Source: Anaeramoeba flamelloides (Eukaryota; Metamonada; Anaeramoebidae). From it: a stretch of 64,000 nucleotides of DNA. Below are positions 22,716 through 34,569 of the stretch, in pieces. The translations under genes were made by a program, and so were the position numbers. The stretch is from NCBI GenBank assembly GCA_027625915.1, contig JANTQA010000012.1, forward strand, positions 14,842,501-14,906,500, in the 5' to 3' direction. Position 1 is the first letter of the stretch, and each line of letters begins with the position of its first letter. A model generated the notes under the pieces. The model was not told the DNA's origin. It was given only the letters and a program-made list of their open reading frames with translations, and did no database searches.

Positions 22716-23784
22716 AAAAATTCTTTTTTTGGTTTTAGGGAAACAGAATAAAACAATTTTTTAATCTTTTTGAAAAATAATTCTCTAAAGGTACTTTAAT
22801 AAGAATATGTCGACAAAAACAAATTTAATTGGAATTATTTTAGAAAATGATTTCAAATTTCAAATTTTTATGATTCTAAAATTCCATAATTGAATATTTT
22901 TGGATACTTTGTTAATCATTGAAAATATAAAAAAGCTGAAAATAAAAAAATACATTTTCATTGTTGTTTTTTTTTTGAGAATATTGGGGAATGTTTCTTT
23001 CAATTTTGACTATTTTAGAAATTATGAATTCGGGGGTTTCTAAATAAGCTTGTTTTCTGACAAAGGTGACCAAAAGAAATATCAATTATTAATTAATAAT
23101 TTATATAATGACCTTTGATGAATAAAGCAGAGATAAGAACAAGTATACACCTCTTACCTGAATAGTTTATGATCATCTAAAGTGAATATAATCTGTCTTT
23201 TTTTGTTCTTAAAAATTGAAAAACAAAAATTCTTATTGACCTATTGAGAAAAACACAGCATTTTACTTTTTAATCTACAATTTAAGAGACAAAGACAATT
23301 TCAATAGAAATTAAGAGCGTTTTTCAAAAATCGATTTCAATTTTTAATAACATTAGAATAACTTGTTTTTACTAATTTCTATCAAACTTGAAATAAATAA
23401 TCTAATTCTACAAAGCTATAATATTTTCAAAAAATTGTAAATAAAAAAAAATAGAAAAATATTGAAAAAATAATTTTAATTTAAAATTTTGCAAGTATAA
23501 TTTTTCTTCTAATCTCGATTCAAAGAAATAATTTTCTTTAATATGTTCACTAATTGTGATCATTTTGGCTGAAAAATAGTTAATGGTACCCTTTTAAATG
23601 TAGTTTAATATAGTTTGTAAAGTTTTATTAAATATTCTTGATTAATAAAACATCTGGATTAAAGATTAAAACAACATCTTTTAAAAATATATTTCAAAAT
23701 TAAAAATTTTCAATTTTTTAGAGTATAAAAAAGCACCTTTAAAATTTTATCGGTTGAATTAATATTTACAAACATTATTCAATT

Positions 23785-23845
<61 letters not shown>

Positions 23846-24777
23846 ATCCTGAGATAATCAAAAATAATTAAATTAATGATTATTTTATTTTTTATTCGTT
23901 ATTTAATCATAATTAAACTCTCGAAAAAAGTTAAATATTGATCTTTTAAAGCTGTTTTCTGTTTATTTTTTTACTCAATTGATTACGTTGAGAAGAAGTC
24001 TCAATTACTCACGTCAATAAATGTTAATCAAAAATAAATACCCAATCAGCTCTCATTATTATTTAATCTTCTCCGAGAGGAAATAAATTATGATACACCG
24101 CTTAAATAATCTTTTTTACTTGATAACAAATTTAATTTTAACATCATTTCAAAAATTCTTATATATCTAAGAAAAAGATAATTTTAAAAAGAGTTATTTT
24201 TAAAATTAAAATAGAATATTTATTCATCAAAAAATACATAACGTTGTAAGTAAATAATTATTTCGAAAAAAAAATAAAAACATCACATTCTTGATGTTTG
24301 TGAAGTTTCTTTTTTTAATTATTGGTATTTTAATTAAATAATTTATTTGTAAACTAAATTGTATTTTTACTAATATATAAAGAAAAATTAAAGATAATAA
24401 TAAATAAAATAATAAAAGTTGAATTATTCACTACAATTCTTTACTTGAAATCGAAAAAATATGTAAATATTTCTAGTTTTAATTTGTGATTCTTACCACC
24501 ATACCAATTTTAATTTTCTTTGGTGTTTTTTTTTTTTCAATTTTTCCTAAATCAAGTAAAATTCTATTTCAAAATTATTTTTTACTATATGGTGTAAAAA
24601 AAGAGAAGTCTGATTTTTTTTTATTTGATTTGGGATAATTTTTATTCTTAAAATATAATTTTGTTAAAAAGTGGAAATTTTTATAATATATATATTGAAA
24701 TGATGTCTATCATTGAGAACTTTTAATATGTTTTTGGTTTCAACTCTGAAAAGAGTTAGAATTCCAGTACATTTAGT

Positions 24778-24980
24778 TACAGTCAGTTTCAAATTTAAGA
24801 CACAAACTTTCAACTAAATTTAAGGCACAATAAAAAAATCAAATTAAGGTACAAAATTCAAATTCTAGTAAAAATAAATTGTAAAAAAAATAAAATTCCA
24901 AATTTTGTTTCTTAATTTGAGATTTTTTTGTGCCTTAAATTTTGTTGATAGTTTGTGCCTTAAAAGTGAAACTGACTGTA
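24778..24980. mobile_element. Palindromic MITE, copy 6
   Basis: Same family. TACAGTCAGTTTCAA at the left, GTGAAACTGACTGTA at the right. Forward centre (TTCTAGTAAAAATAAATTG). Confidence 0.9.
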
Positions 24981-25911
24981 TTATGAATACAACATCCACC
25001 AAAAATCACTCTACTCATTAAATTGATAATTATATATTACTGTGGATATAATTATTGTATTGTTCTTGATTTTCCTTTGTTTTGATTTTTTCAAATAATA
25101 AAATCATAAATTGGATAATAGATGTCGAAATAACAAAAATAAATAAATAAAATTACACTTGCACAAGTTTAAAAACTCTTCTTTATACAAAATTTATATT
25201 TAAACTAGTGTACAAACAAATAGTGAAAAAGTAATAATAAAAATTAATTTCTAAAAATAAAAAGACATCATTATTGACAATTTCAATGAAAATCAGAAAG
25301 GTTTTATGTAATTTTTTTGAAATACTGAACCTGTTATTCCAGCATGAATTTTTAAAAAGTAAATTAATGTGAAAAAGCTTAAAAACGTTGATCAATTGTT
25401 CTTAATTTAAATTTCTTAATAAAAAAAAATCAAAAAGATGATTTGAAAAAAAATTTCTTTAGCTCAAAATGAGATTCTAATAGTTTTAAGTTTATAATTT
25501 TTTTGAGGGCGTAAATATGTGTTTTTTCAGAAATATTTGACAAATGTGATAACCAATTAAAAAACTAACCTTATAAACTTTCAATAATTAACCCAATTGA
25601 ATTATATATCTATATTTATTTTTTATAATTATTTAACTGGAGGTTCTTAATTCCTCATATTTATAAGGATTCGATTTTTTTTTTATTTCAAAACCTAAAA
25701 TACAAATTCTTTATTTTTTTATAGTTTTAATTAAGTGGGGCGATTCAACAATATTACTTTGTCTTTAATCAAAATAGTAAATTTATTTAGATTTTTTTAC
25801 CCTAGAAATAATGTAGGAAAGATTAAAAATTTTCTGATAATCATTCTTTAATAGAAATATATATAATCAATGATTTTAAAAAAGAAAAAAAAAAAGTAAA
25901 AAAAAAAAAAA

Positions 25912-26110
25912 TACAGTCAGTTTCACTTTTAAGACACAAACTTTTAACGAAATTTAAGTCACAAAAATATCTCCAATTAAGGCACAAAATTTGGAATTAT
26001 TTTTTTACAATTTATTTTTACTAGAATTTGTATTTTGTGCTTTAATTTGAGATTTTTTTGTGCCTTAAATTTCGTTAAAAGTTTGTATTTTAAAAGTGAA
26101 ACTTACTGTA
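25912..26110. mobile_element. Palindromic MITE, copy 7 (inverted centre)
   Basis: Same family. TACAGTCAGTTTCAC at the left, GTGAAACTTACTGTA at the right. The centre is reversed (ACAATTTATTTTTACTAGAA). Confidence 0.9.
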
Positions 26111-26881
26111 ATAAAAACTTATTTTTTTGTCTCATAAGTATTGAATAGGATGTTGACTATTTAATTTGATGTCTAAAATTTATGGATTGACATCATAATA
26201 TCAACTATTTTTATAAAAAACCTCATTTGACACAAGTTGATTACACTATCAATACAAGACCTTTTTATTGTTATACTCAAAAGTTAATACCTGTATAAGT
26301 CAATTTCTTGTAATCAGAAGCTGAGTTCCAACACCATTTCTCCTTTTCAATAGTAACACATTAAATTAAAATCACATCTCTGATTATTTTTGTTCGACTT
26401 TTTAAGAAAAAACAAAAAAAACTATAAAAAAAATTCTTTTTTGATATATGAAAAAAGAGTAAATAGAAAAATAATAAAAGTTGTACTATTAATATATTAT
26501 ATTAACCTTTGAATTAAATATAAATCATTCAAAATATTTTCAACAAAGAAAATACATTAATTGCACAAAACAAAAATAGATCAATTTAATTAATCATTTT
26601 TTTTTAACGATAAAATTTGTATGATAAATTTAAATAAATTAAAAAAACATTAAATTAAAAAGTATTTTGATTATTTATTTGTCAAAAAAAAAAAATAAAA
26701 ATGTATATCTAAAATGTCATTTTTTCAATGTAATGAAAATCAAACTCAAAATTAAAATATAAAAAAAAAAATTTAAAAATAAAAATAATTTTCTAAAATA
26801 TTAAGGTTCTTATCCGAAATAAAAATTTTTTTCAAGAAAATAAAAGTATTGTTTTTAAATTGTATAGTCTTTAATTTAAAT

Positions 26882-29800
26882 TTATAAAAATTTCGATTCA
26901 AAAGGATTCGTTATTACATTTTCATCATCATCGATAAATTCAATGATTGAAATTGGAATTGTACCATTTTCTCCATTTTTTTTTTCAATTTGCACTTTCT
27001 TATCTCCCATTTCTCCAAATACATAAATTATTTCATTTTTCGCAAATTTGAAATCAATATTTATTGGATCTGTATAATCTTGTTTTAAACGTGCTTTTTG
27101 ATCACCTTCGTGTTCGTCAGGTCGATTTAAATCTATTTCATCTACTTCGACTGATACTCGGACTTTTTTTTTAGTTTTTCCAATTTCCTTGTTTTCTTGA
27201 ACTGATTTTAATTCCTGTACTTTAATATTACTTCCATATTGAAATTGTGTTTTTTGAGAAACATCCATTTTATTCTGATTATCATTAAATTCATTTGTTG
27301 TTGTTGTTGTTGTTGTTGTCGCTGTTTTAACATTAAAATTTATTGCAGAAATATCATTAAATTGTCCGACATTTTCATTTTCATCAACCATTTTTATCAA
27401 ATCTGCTCGAAATATTCCAATTCCTGTTCTGGTTTCTCCTTGCCACCATCCGCTTTCAGTTTGTCCAATAATGAAAATGGTTTCTCCTTTTTTGAATGAT
27501 AGTTCAGATTCTTTTTTTGAAGTATAATCACAAATTGCAATTCCTTTTGGATCATCTTGGTGATCATAAAGGAAGTCATCTTCATCTTCTGGTTGGAAAT
27601 CAATCTCATCAAATTTAATAGACTCTCTTTGTCTTTTTGGTTTTTTATTTGAATTTTGATTCGGATTATTTTCTTTTTCGTTTTGATTCTTTTTTTCATT
27701 TTGATTTTCATTATTATTTTCATTTTCTTTTTCATTTTCATTTTCATCAACCATTTTTATCAAATTTGCTCGAAATATTCCAATTCCGGTTCTGGTTTCT
27801 CCTTGCCACCATCCACTTTCAGCTTGCCCAATAATGAAAATGGTTTCTCCTTTTTTGAATGATAGTTCAGATTCTTTTTTTGAAGTATAATCACAAATTG
27901 CAATTCCTTTTGGATCATCTTGGTGATCATAAAGGAAATCGTCTTCGTCTTGGGGCAAAAGTTCAAAATCATCAAATTTGACAGTTATTCTTTGTCTTTT
28001 TGTTTTGTTGGTATTTGAATTTGAATTTTGTGTTGAAATATTATTTTTTTTTTCATTTTGATTTTCAACTTTAGTTTGATTTTCATTATTATTTTCATTT
28101 TCTTTTTCCTTGGCGTTGTCACCTTCCATTTTTATCAAATCTGCTCGAAATATTCCAATTCCGGTTCTGGTTTCTCCTTGCCACCATCCACTTTCAGCTT
28201 GCCCAATAATGAAAATGGTTTCTCCTTTTTTGAATGATAGTTCAGATTCTTTTTTTGAAGTATAATCACAAATTGCAATTCCTTTTGGATCATCTTGGTG
28301 ATCGTAAAGGAAATCGTCTTCGTCTTGGGGTAAAAGTTCAAAATCATCAAATTTGACAGTTATTCTTTTTCTTTTTTGGTTTGGATTGGTTTTTGGATTT
28401 TGATTTTGATTTAAATTATTTACTTTTTCGTTTTGATTGCTTTTTTCGTTTTTTTTTTCATTCTCATCTTCATATTCTTTTTCCTTGGCGTTTTCACCTT
28501 CCATTTTTATTAAATCTGATCTAAATATCCCAATTCCGGTTCTGGTTTCTCCTTGCCACCATCCACTTTCAGCTTGCCCAATAATGAAAATGGTTTCTCC
28601 TTTTTTGAATGATAGTTCAGATTCTTTTTTTGAAGTATAATCACAAATTGCAATTCCTTTTGGATCATCTTGGTGATCATAAAGGAAATCGTCTTCGTCT
28701 TGGGGCAAAAGTTCAAAATCATCAAATTTGACACTTATACGTTTTCTTTTTGTTTTTTTGTTTGGGTTGGTGCTTAGATTGGTATTTGGGTTTAGATTTT
28801 GTGTTGAAATATTATTTTTTTTTTCATTTTTATTTTTTATTTTATTTTCATTTTCTTTTTCATTTTCATCAACCATTTTTATCAAATTTGCTCGAAATAT
28901 CCCAATTCCTGTTCTGGTTTCTCCTTGCCACCATCCACTTTCAGCTTGCCCAATAATGAAAATGGTTTCTCCTTTTTTGAATGATAGTTCAGATTCTTTT
29001 TTTGAAGTATAATCACAAATTGCAATTCCTTTTGGATCATCTTGGTGATCATAAAGGAAATCATCTTCATCTTGTGTTTGTAAATCTAATTCATCAAATT
29101 TAACAGTTATTCTTTGTCTTTTTGGTTTTTTATTTGAATTTTGATTCGGATTATTTTCTTTTACGTTTTTATTTTCAACTTTAGTTTGATTTTCATTATT
29201 ATTTTCATTTTCTTTTTCATTTTCTTTTTTTATCAAATTTGATCTAAATATTCCAATTCCTGTTCTGGTTTCTCCTTGCCACCATCCACTTTCAGCTTGT
29301 CCAATAATGAAAATGGTTTCTCCTTTTTTGAATGATAATTCAGATTCTTTTGTGGCAGTGTAATCACAAATTGCAATTCCTTTTGGATCATCTTGGTGAT
29401 CATATAAGAAGTCATCTTCCTCTTGTGTTTGTAAATCTAATTCATCAACTTTAACACTTACTCTTTGTTTTTTAGGCTTTGAATTTGATTGTGTATTGGT
29501 ATTTGTACTTGTACTTGTACTTTTACTTGTACTTGTCTGAGTATTAACCTTTGTTTTGGTATTTATTTTACTCTTGGTATTTGTTGTTTGATCAGTAATT
29601 TCATTTTCGTCTTTGTTTTTGTTATCTGTATTATTCATTTTTTTTTTGGACTTTATCCTCGAAGTAATTCCAAATTTTATACGTGATCGAACTTTGTTTG
29701 TTGTTTTTCTTCTTCTTCTATTTTCTTTTAATGAATCCTGCAACAAATCAATGACGGCATCATTACCATTAGATGAATTGTCAATTTTTAGATTTTCAAA

Positions 29801-31129
29801 ATAATTGTCATTGATGTGGATTTTTTTTTGAACTAGTCTGATCGAATCCAAAAGATAATAATTTTTGGGAAGGTTATTCTTTTTTGTTGGCTTTTTCTTT
29901 TTGTTGCCAATTGATATATCCTTTTTTTTAATATCACCTAGCGACAAAGATCTTCGTTGTTCAGAATTTTCAAGCTGCTTGTTATCTACTTGGTCATTTT
30001 TATTTGTTCTGTTATTGTTTTTCTTTCTATTTGATTTGCTGTTGTTTTCGTTTTTATTTACATTTCTATTTTTGGTTGTATTTTCATTTTCATTTTGAAT
30101 TTCATTTCTGGTTTCATTTTTATTTTCATTTGTATTTCCATTTCCATTTCCATTTTCATTTTCATTTTCATTTTGGATTTGATTATTAGCAGGTGGCCAC
30201 CTAGAAAGCACTCCATTTTTTTTCTTTGTGTTGTCAAGGGTTTTTTTTCCAGATCGATATTGGTTTTGTTTTTGTTTTTGTTTGTAATTTAAATTTCGAT
30301 TTGGGCTTGTGTTTGCAGATTTATTCAAGGCCTTAGTGTATGTTTGTGGTTTTAAAAAGGTCTTTGTTGATGTTTTATTTTTTGTTTTTGAATTTATAAT
30401 TGGACTTGTATTGCTACTGTTGTTCCTATTTAGATTTGAATTGTATTTTTTTACAAGGCTGTACGTTTTTCCGATTGGCTGATAAGATTTTTTGTTTCGG
30501 ATATTTGAAGATTTATTTGTGCTAGAAATATTTGGAGAAGTGTCTATGTTTCTTCCTGTTGTTTTTATTGGTATTGGTGCTTTTTTTGCATTTTCCCATT
30601 TTTTTCCTTTCTTTTTCCATGAAGAACCAGAAGAGAGATGGGTTGTTGGCAATAAATTGTTTCGGCTAAAATTCTGTGTGTTTCTTGTTCTGTTGATTAT
30701 TGATCGTTTTTGTAAGCTTAAACTAGGGTTTTTTGGTTCAACCAATTTTGATTTGTACGTGTTTTGTTTTGTGTTCTTTGTATTTATATAACGAGTGTTT
30801 GGACTTATTTTTTTGTTCCCATACGCTGAGGAATATTTCGGGCTCTTACTTGGTGTGACATTTTTGGTGGTTTGAGTTCTTTTTGTTGATGTGGTTGATC
30901 TTTGAAATTGGTAATTACTATTATACCGATTATAAGGATAATTTTTGTTTGTTGTTTTTGTTGTTTGAGCTGTCTTTGATTTGTTTGTGGTATAATTAGA
31001 TCTCGAATACGGTTGTGGTGAGAGCGATTGGTATTTACGAGTTTGTTTGTTTGGTGTTTTTACATAAGAATTCGTTTTGTTTGTTGGTGGATTCTCAAAC
31101 TTTCTTATTCTGTTTTTGATATCGGTCAT
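26882..31129 (-). CDS. Multi-SH3 scaffold protein (six near-identical SH3 domains plus one divergent)
   Basis: The protein has 1415 aa, starting MTDIKNRIRKFENPP. Residues 1-~440 are disordered, Lys/Asn/Thr/Ser-rich, and a short conserved-looking patch (YYLLDSIRLVQKKIH) follows. From ~560 to ~1245 there are six tandem units. Each consists of a linker rich in E/N/K, an RxxVKFDEL-type lead-in, EDDFLYDHQDDPKG, and an SH3 domain with hallmark residues: AICDYT (ALYDY equivalent), ELSFKKGE, ESGWWQGE and GIFRSNLI. A seventh, weakly conserved SH3-like unit (ARLKQDYTDPINIDF) occupies ~1300-1390. The six cores are nearly identical even at DNA level, so they are recent duplicates or are kept alike by gene conversion. 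SH3 domains bind proline-rich peptides, so a clustering scaffold in the cytoskeleton or signalling is inferred. Family and partners are unknown. Intronless. Confidence 0.93.
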   Translation of the reverse strand: MTDIKNRIRKFENPPTNKTNSYVKTPNKQTRKYQSLSPQPYSRSNYTTNKSKTAQTTKTTNKNYPYNRYNSNYQFQRSTTSTKRTQTTKNVTPSKSPKYSSAYGNKKISPNTRYINTKNTKQNTYKSKLVEPKNPSLSLQKRSIINRTRNTQNFSRNNLLPTTHLSSGSSWKKKGKKWENAKKAPIPIKTTGRNIDTSPNISSTNKSSNIRNKKSYQPIGKTYSLVKKYNSNLNRNNSSNTSPIINSKTKNKTSTKTFLKPQTYTKALNKSANTSPNRNLNYKQKQKQNQYRSGKKTLDNTKKKNGVLSRWPPANNQIQNENENENGNGNGNTNENKNETRNEIQNENENTTKNRNVNKNENNSKSNRKKNNNRTNKNDQVDNKQLENSEQRRSLSLGDIKKKDISIGNKKKKPTKKNNLPKNYYLLDSIRLVQKKIHINDNYFENLKIDNSSNGNDAVIDLLQDSLKENRRRRKTTNKVRSRIKFGITSRIKSKKKMNNTDNKNKDENEITDQTTNTKSKINTKTKVNTQTSTSKSTSTSTNTNTQSNSKPKKQRVSVKVDELDLQTQEEDDFLYDHQDDPKGIAICDYTATKESELSFKKGETIFIIGQAESGWWQGETRTGIGIFRSNLIKKENEKENENNNENQTKVENKNVKENNPNQNSNKKPKRQRITVKFDELDLQTQDEDDFLYDHQDDPKGIAICDYTSKKESELSFKKGETIFIIGQAESGWWQGETRTGIGIFRANLIKMVDENEKENENKIKNKNEKKNNISTQNLNPNTNLSTNPNKKTKRKRISVKFDDFELLPQDEDDFLYDHQDDPKGIAICDYTSKKESELSFKKGETIFIIGQAESGWWQGETRTGIGIFRSDLIKMEGENAKEKEYEDENEKKNEKSNQNEKVNNLNQNQNPKTNPNQKRKRITVKFDDFELLPQDEDDFLYDHQDDPKGIAICDYTSKKESELSFKKGETIFIIGQAESGWWQGETRTGIGIFRADLIKMEGDNAKEKENENNNENQTKVENQNEKKNNISTQNSNSNTNKTKRQRITVKFDDFELLPQDEDDFLYDHQDDPKGIAICDYTSKKESELSFKKGETIFIIGQAESGWWQGETRTGIGIFRANLIKMVDENENEKENENNNENQNEKKNQNEKENNPNQNSNKKPKRQRESIKFDEIDFQPEDEDDFLYDHQDDPKGIAICDYTSKKESELSFKKGETIFIIGQTESGWWQGETRTGIGIFRADLIKMVDENENVGQFNDISAINFNVKTATTTTTTTTNEFNDNQNKMDVSQKTQFQYGSNIKVQELKSVQENKEIGKTKKKVRVSVEVDEIDLNRPDEHEGDQKARLKQDYTDPINIDFKFAKNEIIYVFGEMGDKKVQIEKKNGENGTIPISIIEFIDDDENVITNPFESKFL
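27395..29470 (-). repeat. Six coding tandem repeats of ~350-375 bp (SH3 units)
   Basis: Units end (plus-strand left edge of the TTTTATCAAAT phrase) near 27395, 27757, 28130, 28503, 28878 and 29229. Each has a ~200-bp SH3 core that is nearly identical between copies and a more variable E/N/K-linker of changing length. Core differences are mostly single silent changes such as CCTGTT versus CCGGTT. Confidence 0.9.
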
Positions 31130-31791
31130 TATTGTGGGTGGAAATAATAATAAAAAAAAAATTGTTTTTTAATTCTGTTTTTTGGATTCAGCTTTTTTTT
31201 TGTATTCCTTCAATTATGTAATAACCAAAACAAAATTTTTTATTGTTTTTCCTGAGGGATCAAAAGAGTTCAAAAAGGATTAAAAAAAGAAAAAGACAAA
31301 AATGTTTTTCCTTCATAATTTTGAAAACAGCAGACTTTACTTCAAAAAAAATCCCTTAATTCGTTTTTCAAAGAGACAGTTATAATTTTTTAATGACCAA
31401 AATGCTATTTTTGGAAATTATTTTTGAATTTTCAAAGAGACTCTTTTTTTCAAATTCCTAAAAAAAAATTTAATCGATTAATTTTTTGTGTAATTGATCC
31501 CTGAAGCAATTGTTCAGGGTTTTTGGTTTGTGGGCAGATTTAATCGTGTTTTATTGTTTTATATAGTTAAAAACAGTTTATATTTTTTAATTTTAAGGAC
31601 TAACTTCCCACCCTGAAGGTTGTTTAGTTGTTGTATTATTTTACACTCACTTCTCACAAAGAATTTAAATTTAATAGAAACTGGACATAAAAATAACAAC
31701 TAACCCAAAGTTAAAAAAATCCAAACAAAAAAAAAACTTGCAAATACTGTAGTCAAAATAAAGTGTGCAAAAAAATTTAATGTGTGTTTCG
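31130..31791. other. 5' flank of the multi-SH3 gene
   Basis: AT-rich; no gene seen. Confidence 0.4.
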
Positions 31792-32171
31792 AAATAAAAA
31801 GTGTGTTTTTTTGTTATAGATGTCCGATATATTAACAAATCAAATAAACTGAACAATAAAACATAAAAAATATGGGATTAGTTACTTAAAGTTCTATTAT
31901 TTAAAATAAATTCTAAAAATGAAGGATCGAATGTAGAAAATTTTTCTTAAAAAATAGAGTAAATTTTTCCTAAAATTTTAATCTTCAAAAATATAAAAAA
32001 ATTTAAAAAAATTGAGAATATAAGGAAAATTTTCAACTATTTACATTAATAATTTAAAATTTTACTGAAAATAACCAGAACTTTACTTTTAAAATTGATT
32101 TGAACTTAGGTAGATTATTTGGTTGTGAATTGGATGTTGTCTTGGTACAAGAAGAAAAAAAGCACAGATAA
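31792..32171 (+). repeat. Dispersed repeat, copy 2 (partner at 3404)
   Basis: Diverged direct repeat of 3404-3800. It ends exactly where the TAAACTA-ended element at 32172 begins, so that element may have inserted at or within the repeat edge. Confidence 0.6.
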
Positions 32172-32682
32172 TAAACTAAATTTCATAATAAATGGCCCAC
32201 CTTACATTTGAATCATGAATTTCTTTTGTATCATTTTGAAGTTTTTCCTCTCACAATGAAAAGTTTGCAAATAAATCATTTTTTCTCTTTTTTATTTTTT
32301 CAACAGTGTTTTGTTAAAATGGAAAATGAAAAATTTGAAAGAAGTAACAGATGAATTAATGCAAAAGTTGGTTTCAAATATGAAAAAGAGATTAGATTTA
32401 GTTATTCAAATCGAAGGAGAATCGATAAATAGGTTTTTTTAATTTTTTAAATTTTCTATTTTTCATGTAATGCTTCATTCAAAATAAATGGCCCAATTTT
32501 TTTTAACAGTTTTTTTTTATTTTTCTTTCTTTTATTTTTAGATAAAAAATAAATATCTCTTGAGTATATTATTGAATATTAAAATCTAAATTTTTATATT
32601 ATAATAGATAACTTCAATTATTAAAAATATTTTTCTTTAAAATTTGATTTTTAATGGGCCAATTATTATGAAAGATAGTTTA
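32172..32682. mobile_element. ~511-bp element with TAAACTA termini, copy 1
   Basis: Ends are inverted repeats of about 28 bp: TAAACTAAATTTCATAATAA at the left, and TTATTATGAAAGATAGTTTA at the right. Both continue into GGCCCA. A second, oppositely oriented copy is at 45240-45757. Only a short non-conserved reading frame is inside. Target duplication is unclear because the flanks are AT-rich. Non-autonomous, superfamily unknown. Confidence 0.8.
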
Positions 32683-34194
32683 TTATAAAACACAGATTAT
32701 AGTCTCTGTGCACGCATTATTTTGATCAATGTAGATATTTGAATGTAGATTTAAAAAAAAATAACTTAAAGTGATTTTCATGTACCAGTACATAATTTAA
32801 AGCATTTCAAATTTGTAAAGTTAACTCTTAAAAATATTCAGAGTTATTGAAGAAATTATTTTGTGTTTAAAGATTTGAAATGGAAATATAAAATTGTAAA
32901 ATCAAATTTTGGTAGTGTCACTTATAGAAGAGTTAAAATAGCAAAAATTGTTGGAATTGTGAAAAGGTCCCATTTTTCTGTTAAAGAAATTCCTAGTGGA
33001 TAAATTTAACTGGGTTTAAGGAATTCATTTCAAAAGGTTTTTATTGAAATTAAAATTTTCAACGGAAAAATTTCACAAGTTTTTACAAGTAATTTGTGAA
33101 TTAATGAAATAATTTTTCATAAAAAAGATAAAGGGTTGAAAATGAAAAATATTTATTCTATTCTAAATTATTAAAAAAATCTATTAAACTTTTTTTTTTT
33201 CAGCTTTTGTGAAAAAAATATTTTTAAGAGAACTAACAAAGCAAAATGAGAGGAACTTGAAAATAAATGATTAAATTTTATTTGAATTGCTAATACAATA
33301 TATATTTAAACACCAAATTTAAAGAAAGTTATTTAACCAGGTATTTCCAAAAAAAGTTATTTTTTTTTAAATATAGAAAAAAAGAACTTTATTGAAGGCT
33401 GTATTTGTATAATTGATTGCATTAAATTAAGTGAAACATTAAAATTAAATTAATCAAAATATTGGGTTTATTTAGATAGCTTTTGTCAAAATATTTCGAT
33501 AAATAATGAAAAAAAAAAAAACAGTTGTATGAGGAAAGGGTTGAAATAAAATTTCATAAAAAATGGTAATATAGTAATAATACAAAGGATTTTTTTTTCA
33601 AAAAAATACAATTAAGTTATGATTTTTTTCTATTCTATAAGAAAATTTACCAAGATTAAAGCTATGAGGAAATATTTTTTTATTATAAAAAAAAAAAAAA
33701 AAAAAAAAAACTATGAAATCGTCAATTTTCATCTATAAAAAAGTCATATCAAATCGAGATGAGAAACTTTGGTATCTTTTTATTAAATTATAGTTTTTAA
33801 ATAACCAAATTTAATAGTTTTTAAGGACAGTGATATAATTATTATTAATTTTTAATATTCAAACAGTTATATTAGGATTTTATTCAATAAAAATAATATA
33901 ATACCCCCCCTCCCTCTTTCTCTCTCTTTTTGAGCTTATTCTTACCAAAAAATAAAAATCAAAATAAATAATTTATAAAATACCATTAAGAAAATTTCTT
34001 CTGTACATTAATTTAAGAAAGTCTTTGTAATAGGATGGATTATTATTTATTCATTCATAGTTTTTTTACGATAATTTTCACAAATTATAAGTGAGTCTAT
34101 CATTAATTTTATAAAATCTTAAAACAGTTGAAGCTAGATATTTTTATTTTTTCGCAAACATAAATCAATCAATTCTTATTTTTTTGTGAAAAAT
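32683..34194. other. AT-rich spacer
   Basis: No gene seen. Holds an A run of ~24 at 33687-33710 and a short pyrimidine tract with C7 at about 33903-33928. Confidence 0.4.
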
Positions 34195-34553
34195 CATTTT
34201 TTTTATTTATTGTGAGAAAGGAGTAATCAAAGAAAATTTACTAAATAAAAAAGACAAGAAGAAAAATAATTAAAATATTCAGTAAAAAAAATTTATATCA
34301 TGTTCATGGCCAAATTAGAAATTATCCACGTCCTGAAACAGGAGGGGTAAAAAACCAATAGAAAGATTATTAATGAATAAGATTCCACAACCTTGATTAA
34401 TAAATTGGTATTCCACGACTCCGAAAAGTGGGGCACTATGTACCCGAATTTGTATATTTTTTTTACTGAATATTTTAATTATTTTTCTTCTTGTCTTTTT
34501 TATTTAGTAAATTTTCTTTGATTACTCCTTTCTCACAATAAATAAAAAAAATT
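34195..34553. repeat. Perfect ~98-bp inverted repeat around a ~160-nt structured loop
   Basis: Arms of about 98 bp (34195-34292 and 34452-34553) read as exact reverse complements, beginning TTTATTTATTGTGAGAAAGG. The ~160-nt centre is richer in G/C and contains small hairpins (CCTGAAACAGG) and two similar phrases (GATTCCACAACC and TATTCCACGACTCC). No frame. It abuts the LINE relic. Confidence 0.75.
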
Positions 34554-34569
34554 ATTGACAAGAAAAATA

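Larger units (their letters stand above)
22716..26881. other. AT-rich intergenic stretch with two MITEs and microsatellites
   Basis: No gene is supported. It contains the MITEs at 24778 and 25912 and (TACA)3 running into (TA)n at 23785-23842. About 240 bp at 23150-23400 is weakly similar to 51885-52120 (both have GAATAG/AGTTGAT..., AACATTAGAATAAC). The 70-aa frame at 25183-25395 has no domain. Confidence 0.45.

Noticed and set aside
24778-25395. CRISPR-like regular repeats
   Set aside because: The repeated units are palindromic MITEs at irregular distances in a eukaryotic context.
27239-30791. Many plus-strand and shifted minus-strand frames across the SH3 gene
   Set aside because: Shadows repeated at the same offset in every SH3 unit, following the 1415-aa frame.
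34293-34451. Self-cleaving ribozyme in the loop of the perfect inverted repeat
   Set aside because: A CGAAA segment is present but no CTGATGA partner, so the hammerhead core is not met.
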